A stretch of DNA of 11,787 nucleotides, from NCBI GenBank assembly GCA_030641945.1, contig DAOWLL010000020.1, positions 1-11,787 on the forward strand, in the 5' to 3' direction. The notes under the pieces are model-generated. The model did not search any database. It was not told the origin of the DNA and saw only the letters and a list, made by a program, of their open reading frames with translations. Below, piece after piece: positions 5,753 to 11,787 of this stretch; position 1 is the stretch's first letter; each line of letters begins with the position of its first letter. Origin of the DNA: Gammaproteobacteria bacterium (GTDB lineage Bacteria > Pseudomonadota > Gammaproteobacteria > SZUA-229). Position numbers and translations under genes: made by a program.

Positions 5753-7840
5753 ATGACAACAATAGCAGCTGAACTATACACCGCTAAACACAGCCACAGC
5801 CGAATGCCCGCATTGTTACGTTTGCTTGGTGCACTGGCCCTGTATATCTGTTTTGGTTTATTAGCAGAATACGCCTATGCGAATAACAACGAACTTAACC
5901 CGCTAGAATCGACACACGGTTCTGTCTGGTTGCTAGCTGAAAACGGCATCTACGTTAATACCCTGTTACTGAAAACCGACGCCAGTTTCGACGTTTCCGG
6001 CATGATCGCACGCGCAACAGTCAAGCAACATTTTAAAAATAACAGCAGCTTCTGGGCCGAAGCTATTTATGTGTTTCCACTGCCTGAAAACGCTGCGGTT
6101 GATCATTTTAAACTCCGTATTGGTGAACGCTTGATCGAAGGGCAGATACAGGAAAGAGCCCAGGCCAAAAAAACCTACGAAACAGCGAAAAACGAAGGTA
6201 AACAGGCCGGCCTGGTAGAACAGCAAAGAGCCAATATCTTTACAACATCACTAGCCAATATAGCACCGGGAGAGGAAATCACTGTCGAGATCGAGTACCA
6301 GCAAACACTGGATTATAAAGACGGCAGGTATCGATTACGCTTTCCGATGGTTGTTGGGCCTCGCTTTAATGCGTCAAGTCATATCATGCCCGATGACAGC
6401 AATGACACCGATGTAAACACTGCAATTTCAAACTCAATGGTAAACCCTGTATATATACATGTATCACTGGATGCAGGTGTTCCGCTGGCAGAACTTGACA
6501 GCACTTACCATGCTATCGATATCAAGCAGACGGACCCACACCGTTACAGCATTGCGCTTGCGCCCGGAAAGGCGTTTGCAAACCGTGATTTCGAACTTGT
6601 ATGGCATCCTGAGCTAGGCCATCAGCCACAGACTGCCGTTTTCACCGAACAGCATAATGGCTATGAATATGCATTACTTTCGGTTCTTCCTCCTGACCTT
6701 CGCTCACTTGGCCAGAAACTGCTGCCTCGCGATGTTGTATTTATCCTCGATGTCTCCGGCTCAATGGGTGGAACCTCGATCGAGCAGGCCAGAGCTTCAT
6801 TAATACAGGCACTGGGTCGACTTAAAGCAGAGGATCGTTTCAACATCATCTGGTTCAATGATCGCAGCGAACGTCTTTATCCACACGCTATGCCTGCAAC
6901 CAGCCATAACATTCAATACGCGAGCGCGATCATTAACAATCTGAATGCGAGTGGCGGAACCGTTATGCTGCCGGCACTGGCACTTGCGCTCAATGAACAG
7001 CCCGATCTATACCGTGTCAGGCAGATTATCTTTCTCACCGATGGCAATGTAGACAATGAACATGAACTGTTTGCAGTAATCAATGAGCAGTTAGGCGATA
7101 ACCGCTTATTTACCGTTGGCATCGGTTCTGCACCAAACAGTTACTTTATGCGCAAGGCAGCACGTGCCGGTCGCGGCAGCTTTACCTATATTGGTGATAT
7201 TGATGAAGTTCAGCAAAAAACCGATGCGCTGCTGGAAAAACTGGAATCGCCTGCGCTGGTCAATATAGACATGAGGATTGAGGGGCTGGACGTCGAATCC
7301 TTTCCGGATCCAGTACCTGACCTGTACCTGGGCGAGCCACTGACTGTACTGATTCGTGGCAAACAGCTCGGCAACAGCATTAGCCTTTATGGAGATTATG
7401 GCGAAAGCGATTGGCAACAAAAGCTTGAATTATTCGACGGTATAGATCATTCAGGCATTCGAACCGCCTGGGCGCGCAACAAGATTGCATTCCTGCTGGA
7501 GCAACGCCATGATGCCGAAACAGAAAATCACCGTGATGCATTAAAAAATAAAATCGTACAAACATCCATCGAACACCACCTGGTGAGCCGCTTCACCAGT
7601 CTTGTTGCTGTCGATGTTACGCCTGTTAACAACAGCGGTCTGTTATACAGTGAAAAACTGAAAACTAATCTTCCACATGGCTGGACACTCGGCCAGTTAA
7701 AACAACCGGCCAGGCAGCAGATGCTCATGGCCCAACTCAACCTGCCGCAAACTGCAACCAGCGCTTCATGGCACATGATAATAGCTTCGATGCTGTTTGC
7801 ACTTGCGATGGTTTTCTATCTATGGAGAAAGCTAATATGA
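5753..7840 (+). CDS. Sortase substrate: VIT and von Willebrand A domain protein with LPQTA anchor
   Basis: A 695-residue surface or periplasmic protein, the evident substrate of the neighbouring sortase. Numbering is from ATG 5753, chosen for GGAG six bases upstream; ATG 5741 would add four residues. The signal peptide has a hydrophobic core at about 19-37 and ends AYA (about 43). A VIT domain follows (about 55-190, with FWAEAIYVFPLPENAAVDHF). The vWA domain (about 327-500) has an intact MIDAS: DVSGS with Asp333, Ser335 and Ser337, plus Thr403 and Asp430. The inter-alpha-trypsin-inhibitor-like tail has VSRFTSLVAVD. The C terminus is a sorting signal: LPQTA (664-668), a hydrophobic segment (about 675-690) and a basic RK tail. 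This matches the marine proteobacterial sortase target family, often the only substrate in its genome. The gene overlaps the sortase by ATGA. Its ligand is unknown. Confidence 0.95.
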   Translation: MTTIAAELYTAKHSHSRMPALLRLLGALALYICFGLLAEYAYANNNELNPLESTHGSVWLLAENGIYVNTLLLKTDASFDVSGMIARATVKQHFKNNSSFWAEAIYVFPLPENAAVDHFKLRIGERLIEGQIQERAQAKKTYETAKNEGKQAGLVEQQRANIFTTSLANIAPGEEITVEIEYQQTLDYKDGRYRLRFPMVVGPRFNASSHIMPDDSNDTDVNTAISNSMVNPVYIHVSLDAGVPLAELDSTYHAIDIKQTDPHRYSIALAPGKAFANRDFELVWHPELGHQPQTAVFTEQHNGYEYALLSVLPPDLRSLGQKLLPRDVVFILDVSGSMGGTSIEQARASLIQALGRLKAEDRFNIIWFNDRSERLYPHAMPATSHNIQYASAIINNLNASGGTVMLPALALALNEQPDLYRVRQIIFLTDGNVDNEHELFAVINEQLGDNRLFTVGIGSAPNSYFMRKAARAGRGSFTYIGDIDEVQQKTDALLEKLESPALVNIDMRIEGLDVESFPDPVPDLYLGEPLTVLIRGKQLGNSISLYGDYGESDWQQKLELFDGIDHSGIRTAWARNKIAFLLEQRHDAETENHRDALKNKIVQTSIEHHLVSRFTSLVAVDVTPVNNSGLLYSEKLKTNLPHGWTLGQLKQPARQQMLMAQLNLPQTATSASWHMIIASMLFALAMVFYLWRKLI

Positions 7841-8421
7841 ACACCCGGAACAGGCTGACTTTCGTATTTATAATCCTCGCTGCTGCTGCATTGTGGCAGC
7901 TGGGACTGGCAGGCTGGATACATACCAAGGCACACACAGCTCAGATACTGCTTGATCGGGCCTGGCAGCAAACACTGATCAATCAAGAGCAGAACAAACC
8001 CTGGCCCTGGGCAGATACCTGGCCTGTGGCAGAACTTATTGTGCCGAGTCTTGATATCTCACAAATCGTACTCGCCGGTGACAGCGGTGCAACGCTGGCA
8101 TTCGGGCCTGGCCATTCATTTGCCAGCGTCATGCCTGATAAACGCGGCACCGTGATGATCAGCGGACACCGCGACACCCATTTCAGGTTTCTGCAAAATC
8201 TAAAAGCAGGGCAACGGCTTATTTTGAAAACAAAGTCAGGTATTCATTATTACGTGGTTAACAGAACACAAATTGTTGATAGCCAAAGCTACACAATTGA
8301 AACAAACAACGATGAATTAGTACTTGTAACCTGTTACCCGTTCAATTCCGTCATAGTTGGCGGCGCTGAACGCTACCTGGTTTATGCACAACGCGAGCGG
8401 ATAAAGGCAGTGAATAGTTAA
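7837..8421 (+). CDS. Class GN sortase
   Basis: A 194-residue transpeptidase that should cleave the LPQTA signal of the upstream protein between Thr and Ala and join it to an unknown acceptor. A single N-terminal membrane anchor (about 7-27) places the catalytic domain in the periplasm. The catalytic triad is visible: His111 (ISGHRDTHF), Cys166 (LVTCYPF) and Arg179 (GGAERYLV). The start ATG 7837 overlaps the stop of the substrate gene (ATGA) and has GGAG upstream at 7824-7827; starts further upstream lie inside the substrate gene. The gene's last codons run into a heptamer repeat, and the stop TAA lies in its second copy. Remnants resembling its C terminus (ERYLVYAQRERI) occur downstream at 8630-8666 and 8776-8812. 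Dedicated one-substrate sortases of this type occur in Gram-negative Proteobacteria. Confidence 0.95.
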   Translation: MNTRNRLTFVFIILAAAALWQLGLAGWIHTKAHTAQILLDRAWQQTLINQEQNKPWPWADTWPVAELIVPSLDISQIVLAGDSGATLAFGPGHSFASVMPDKRGTVMISGHRDTHFRFLQNLKAGQRLILKTKSGIHYYVVNRTQIVDSQSYTIETNNDELVLVTCYPFNSVIVGGAERYLVYAQRERIKAVNS

Positions 8422-8450
8422 TAGTGAACAGTGAACAGTGAACAGTGAAT
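8409..8450. repeat. Heptamer tandem repeat overlapping the sortase stop
   Basis: Six tandem 7-bp units: AGTGAAT, AGTTAAT, three AGTGAAC, then AGTGAAT. The first two contain the last codons and the TAA stop (8419-8421) of the sortase gene, so slippage in the later copies would not change the protein. Confidence 0.85.
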
Positions 8451-8462
8451 AATAAGGATTAT

Positions 8463-8500
8463 AGCGCCGGTTATGATCGCCTTATCTCAGCCTGCAGCTC
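8463..8500. repeat. Degenerate copy of the REP-like hairpin
   Basis: GCGCCGG, then GCCTTATCTCAGCCTGCAGCTC, resembles the second half of the units further on (ACGCCGGG, then GCCTTATCCCGGCCTACAACT). It is probably an older, decayed half-unit. Between 8501 and 8552 nothing recognisable is seen. Confidence 0.45.
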
Positions 8501-8629
8501 GCCTTTAATGATCTTAAATCCACTCGATGTAAACCTATGCTATTTGTTAATCCGTGGGTCTGCCTAAGCGAAGCGTTGCAGGCTAAGTATAACGCCGGGA
8601 ACGCAAAAGCCTTATCCCGGCCTACAACT

Positions 8630-8666
8630 GAACATTACCTGCTCTACGTACAACGCAAGCGGATAA
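8630..8666 (+). pseudogene. Remnant of the sortase 3' end, copy A
   Basis: Aligned without gaps to 8368-8404 of the sortase gene, 30 of 37 bases agree. In the same frame it reads EHYLLYVQRKRI, then Ile and a TAA stop, against ERYLVYAQRERIK in the gene. It cannot be expressed alone. Whether it is a duplicated gene tail or a repeat that contributed the gene's end is unknown. Confidence 0.6.
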
Positions 8667-8775
8667 TCTAAAGCATGCATGAGCAGCGGGAATGCTTATA
8701 CGTAGGCCTTCATAAGCGAAGCGTTGCAGGCAATATATCGCCGGGAACGCAAAAGCCTTATCCCGGCCTACAACT

Positions 8776-8812
8776 GACCGCAACCTAATATATGTACAAC
8801 GTTAGCGGATAA
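8776..8812 (+). pseudogene. Remnant of the sortase 3' end, copy B
   Basis: 29 of 37 bases agree with 8368-8404. It reads DRNLIYVQR, a stop, RII, stop, so it has decayed further in coding sense. It differs from copy A at 10 positions, more than either differs from the gene, which fits the gene being the source. Confidence 0.55.
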
Positions 8813-8993
8813 TCTAAAGGATACATTAGCAGCGGGAATGCTTGTACGTAGGCCTTCATAAGCGAAGCGTTGCAGGCTATGTATAACGCCGGGACGCAAA
8901 AGCCTTATCCCGGCCTACAACTGACAGACAGAAATATGATACGGATATGTCTTCTCGCAATGACACCAGGATCGTAAAGAAAGCTTCGGCTCG

Positions 8994-9842
8994 TTAGAAA
9001 TTGTAAGTCAGCTCAAGCGCGATGCGTCTTGCCTTGGTATACAGGTCCGGTATATCGAATGCCGCATAATGAAACGAACGTTTCTCGCCAAAGATATCCG
9101 GCGCCAGGTTGTTGGAAAAATCCTTGCGAATACCGAAGCGCGCATTGGCTTCACGAGACGTTGTTGATTTTGGTTCGCCAAAGGTATAGCCGGACACCAC
9201 ACGGGTATCAATATAAAACTGACCCCAACTATCATGTTCGAGAATCAAAACACTCCAGAAACCCATTGTAGGATTGGAGACATCTGCGTATCTCGGGTCC
9301 ATGGAGCTTGCCCAGGCCCAGCCAAGTGAACCGTTAAGGCCTAATGTTATTTTAAAAGGTGAACTGTCGGGCCACTTGTAGGCCCAGAAGCGGCCGATTT
9401 TACCCGCGTTCAATTCATAGTAATAGTCGACGCCAAGGCTGTCATCGAAGCTTGCATTGACCTGCAGCAATTCAAGTTGATCACGCACCGTATTGAAATT
9501 TTTTGCAGACTTGATGTCATTCTTCTTCTGATAGGTCCAGAAAGTAAAGCCAAGTACCGCGTACTCCAGATCTGTTGATGAATCGCCTACCTGGAAGTCT
9601 GTAACATCAACTCTGTACTTCAGGATTTCCGCATCTGGCTGATCATAAACAGTCGCAGCTTCACGGTGAAAACTATAGCGACCACCCAGCAACAGTTTTG
9701 TACCATGAAACTTCGGGTCAATGGTCCAGTCAACGTCTGCGATGCCCAGGCTCAGTGAATTTTAACCAAGATCCCAGTTATCAGCCAGTACCTGTGAGGC
9801 AGTGAATAAAGCTGTAGCAGTAACTACTATAAAATACTTCAT
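8994..9842 (-). pseudogene. Outer-membrane beta-barrel gene with in-frame TAA stop
   Basis: Read from ATG 9842, a clean signal peptide (MKYFIVVTATALFTASQVLA) is followed by DNWDLG, a TAA stop at 9762-9764 (codon 27), and then an uninterrupted frame to 8994. The whole frame would be 282 residues. After the stop the protein continues NSLSLGIADVDWTIDPKFHG and alternates aromatic and polar residues as barrel strands do, ending LELTYNF with the C-terminal Phe recognised by the BAM complex. A CAA to TAA change (Gln) would explain it. The only later starts are non-ATG (TTG 9692) and would lack export. It lies 43 bp downstream of the porin gene on the same strand, so probably one operon. No named family is recognised. 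A sequencing error or stop readthrough is possible. Confidence 0.75.
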
Positions 9843-9885
9843 CTCATTAACCCGAGGTGGCTCCGGTGCAATTTATCATAAATAG

Positions 9886-11289
9886 TTAAAAATTCCAGCG
9901 TATACCGACAGTAAATATGTTTCCCAGGGCTTCACCGCTTTCAGAAACCGTGCTGTCTATCCTCCATTCCGCATATGCCAGACGGTAGAAATCATCAATC
10001 GAATAGCGCAAGCCGACAACACCGTATCTAAGCTCATAGAGGCCTACCTGAGTTTCACCTTCATCCGGATCAAGCCAGTTATAACCTGCAACCAGCCAGT
10101 AATCTTTGATCAGCCTGTAACGTGAATACAGCTCCGAACCCCATCCGATGAAGTAAGTGCCTTTAGCTGAGGTTTCATGGTTCCTCAGTCGTGCAAGGGT
10201 AAAGCCCAGGTACCATTGCTCATCAAACCACCTGGCACCCAGCAAATAAGCTTCGGCGTCACCCCTGATACCAGCAGCCTGTACAGCAGGATTGTTCAGG
10301 TCATCAATGCGGGCTCGGTTATAGGCAATGCCAAATGTAAAATTTTTCCTTGATTCCAGCACTGCGCTCAAGCCAATAGCATTTTGATAGTTCACTCCAT
10401 CAACTCGCGGGATCGGTTGATCGCTCTGTAGCTGGATATTCAGATTGAAGGGTTTCACTTTCCATGTTTCCGGCAGGAAATCGATATAGGCGCGAGTCTG
10501 TAATACATTATTAGCGCGGCCCGTACCCGTAGCACCGCCATCCGTGTTGGCGTTGAAGGTGCCGACTGCACTGCTGCCGGCGCTGTCGAACCTGTCGGTG
10601 AAATTAGCAATCCTGTAATAGGTTGACCAGCTTTTGCCGTAGCTGGCAGAGAGAACCGGTGTTTCAACACCAACGGAATATAAACGCGCAAAGACACTGT
10701 CGCCACGCTCGCCTTCACCGGAGCTTCCACCGGGGCTGAGAAACTGGTCGATCTCGTCAAGAAGATTAAAACCCGCTTCTGCGCGCGCATACACCCATGC
10801 ATCAGGTCGTGCGTTCCATTCTGCTTCGGCCCCGATACGGGAACCTGCATCACCAAATATTGATCCGGCATCTGTTGTGCGGTAATGCAGGCGAATGCTG
10901 CCATAGATATCTCCCTTGAATGGCTCTTTGACAACGGGCTTTGTTACCTCATCCTCACGTTCAAAACGTGGCTCCTGTTCTTCGGATTTCACTTTTTCCC
11001 TGGCTTTTTCCAGCTCTTTATCTTCTTCCGCTACATGTTCTGTTTTCTGTTCCTGCTCAACAAGCTCTTCAGCTTCTTCCTGTCGCTCGGATGTTTTTTG
11101 CGCCTGCGGGTCTTCCTCTTCGGAAATGACCTGTCGCCGCACTTCTTCCTGCTCTGGCGAGGCCTGCTCAGATGACTCTGCAACAACAGTAGATGCGCGA
11201 TCTATGACCGCGGAATCACGGCTAACTTCAGCCGCGGTGGCAGCCGAACTTAGACAGAGCACTATAAATAGGTGTAATCTTGGCAGCAT
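9886..11289 (-). CDS. Porin-like outer-membrane protein with acidic coiled-coil extension
   Basis: A 467-residue outer-membrane protein. The signal peptide is 1-19 or 1-20 (LSSAATAA). Residues about 36-120 are extremely Glu-rich with Lys/Arg and few hydrophobics (EEAEELVEQEQKTEHVAEED, ELEKAREKVKSEEQ), helical and possibly coiled-coil. The barrel starts at about 125 with KGDIYGSIRLHYR, typical of general Gram-negative porins, and continues with repeated strands (GSRIGAEAEW, SVGVETPVLSASYGKSW, QTRAYIDFLPETW) to the terminal FTVGIRWNF. It probably forms a trimeric diffusion channel. The extension is not normal for classical porins and may reach into the periplasm. The start is ATG 11289 with only a close AGG as ribosome site; it is the first gene before the interrupted barrel gene. 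Confidence 0.9.
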   Translation of the reverse strand: MLPRLHLFIVLCLSSAATAAEVSRDSAVIDRASTVVAESSEQASPEQEEVRRQVISEEEDPQAQKTSERQEEAEELVEQEQKTEHVAEEDKELEKAREKVKSEEQEPRFEREDEVTKPVVKEPFKGDIYGSIRLHYRTTDAGSIFGDAGSRIGAEAEWNARPDAWVYARAEAGFNLLDEIDQFLSPGGSSGEGERGDSVFARLYSVGVETPVLSASYGKSWSTYYRIANFTDRFDSAGSSAVGTFNANTDGGATGTGRANNVLQTRAYIDFLPETWKVKPFNLNIQLQSDQPIPRVDGVNYQNAIGLSAVLESRKNFTFGIAYNRARIDDLNNPAVQAAGIRGDAEAYLLGARWFDEQWYLGFTLARLRNHETSAKGTYFIGWGSELYSRYRLIKDYWLVAGYNWLDPDEGETQVGLYELRYGVVGLRYSIDDFYRLAYAEWRIDSTVSESGEALGNIFTVGIRWNF

Positions 11290-11391
11290 CCTGGAGAATC
11301 AGATAAGTTGCAGAAAGACTTACTCTTCAACATTTTATAACAACAGCCATAGATCAGTCGCGTAATAACCGGCAACGGGAGGAACATTATT

Positions 11392-11694
11392 ATGAATTTG
11401 TTTTATAAACCCATCAATCTGATACCACTTGTTTTTCTGATTAGCCTGTCGGCTTCCTGCTCTGACAATGAGAGCAAGACTGAATACACCGGCACACTGG
11501 AACACAGGCCGGAGGGTAAAGACGGCATGTGGGTAATCGATGGTAAATCATTCAGTGTCTCAGAAGAAGTCGAACTGGATGAGGATCATGGCCCCCTGAC
11601 AGTAGGCGCCTGTGTTGAACTAGAGATGGAAGACGGTGTTGTCAAAGAGATAGAATCCGAAGAAATGGAAAAGTGTCAGCCTGAACAGAAATAA
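11392..11694 (+). CDS. Small lipoprotein with DUF5666-like module
   Basis: A 100-residue protein. The hydrophobic signal (9-19) ends in a lipobox-like LSASC with Cys23, though Ser at -3 is not ideal. The mature part has one strand-rich module (about 31-92): YTGTLEH, MWVIDGKSFSV, LTVGACVELEMEDGVVKEIES. This recalls DUF5666-type OB-like repeats, in which W-x-V-x-G and VG-x-x-V-x-V patterns recur. It is strongly acidic. The start has an excellent GGGAGGAA seven bases upstream. It is divergent from the porin gene with 102 bp between them. Probably a periplasm-facing lipoprotein; function unknown. Confidence 0.8.
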   Translation: MNLFYKPINLIPLVFLISLSASCSDNESKTEYTGTLEHRPEGKDGMWVIDGKSFSVSEEVELDEDHGPLTVGACVELEMEDGVVKEIESEEMEKCQPEQK

Positions 11695-11787
11695 ACTTCA
11701 ATAGCCAGGATTGAATTTAACAGGCAGCGCCATACCTGTTCAATACATGACATCTTTGTGCACTTTGCGCCCTGGCGAGAACACAAT
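11695..11787. other. Terminal intergenic stretch
   Basis: An inverted repeat AACAGG (11719-11724) and CCTGTT (11735-11740) with a 10-nt loop lies 25 bp after the lipoprotein stop; it has no T run, so it is at best a weak terminator. CTTTGTG (11754) and CTTTGCG (11763) repeat the word seen at 144-167. No gene is visible. Confidence 0.4.

Larger units (their letters stand above)
8553..8931. repeat. Tandem array of 146-148 bp units with REP-like hairpins
   Basis: Unit A is 8553-8700 (148 bp), unit B 8701-8846 (146 bp) and partial unit C 8847-8931. Each begins with an approximately 70-bp element bounded by GTAGGCC and GGCCTAC (GTGGGTC in A). Inside is AAGCGAAGCGTTGCAGGC and a nested hairpin of the GCCGGGA / TCCCGGC type around a CAAAAGCCTTA loop. 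In A and B this is followed by a 37-nt copy of the sortase gene tail and a spacer ending AGCAGCGGGAATGCTT. There is no coding potential. It could end the sortase transcript or protect its 3' end. Confidence 0.85.

Noticed and set aside
7768..7836. Longer sortase start at 7768
   Set aside because: It lies inside the substrate's membrane-anchor coding region; the ATGA overlap with GGAG favours 7837, and the membrane segment then starts at once.
8553..8931. Possible CRISPR array
   Set aside because: The period is 146-148 bp, the whole unit including spacers is repeated, and no cas genes are near.
10455..10934. 159-codon minus-strand frame inside the porin gene
   Set aside because: It is an out-of-frame shadow; the porin frame has clear barrel features across the same bases.

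Overview
The window looks like chromosomal DNA of a gammaproteobacterium, probably marine or aquatic. The reasons are the tRNA-Arg(CCG), outer-membrane beta-barrels ending in aromatic Phe, good Shine-Dalgarno sites, REP-like palindromes, and above all a complete proteobacterial dedicated sortase (Pds) locus, a system known mainly from marine Proteobacteria. No plasmid, phage or transposase gene is visible.

Layout. 1-580 has no intact gene. It holds REP-like and low-complexity repeats, then a broken tRNA-Arg copy (5' piece at 281, anticodon arm at 452) interrupted and followed by related segments rich in small hairpins with an NGGA loop. An intact tRNA-Arg(CCG) follows at 581-657, with a bidirectional terminator at 664-691. 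716-1561 (-) is an exported protein I do not recognise. 1653-4387 (-) is a two-component pair, sensor kinase and OmpR-type regulator. 4573-8421 (+) is the divergent operon: PdsO (OmpA-like), a small DUF4258-like protein, a VIT/vWA sortase substrate ending in LPQTA plus a membrane anchor, and a class-GN sortase overlapping the substrate gene by ATGA. 8409-8931 is a repeat region: a heptamer array starting inside the sortase gene, then about 2.6 tandem units of 146-148 bp. 8994-11289 (-) holds a porin with an acidic coiled-coil-like extension and, downstream, a second barrel gene with an in-frame stop. 11392-11694 (+) encodes a small lipoprotein with a DUF5666-like segment.

How it fits together. 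The kinase, whose periplasmic part contains a CBM9-like segment, would phosphorylate the regulator. The regulator would act on the 185-bp divergent region, which carries an 11-bp-phased direct repeat of the type OmpR/PhoB regulators bind. The sortase would process the one visible substrate at its LPQTA signal, and PdsO, with its peptidoglycan-binding-type domain, is the envelope partner.

Most unusual observation: two of the tandem units downstream of the sortase gene contain 37-nt copies of the sortase gene's own 3' end (30/37 and 29/37 identical by hand alignment, no gaps). The array therefore looks built from a duplicated gene tail plus a REP-like hairpin. All calls rest on reading the sequence; no database search was made.
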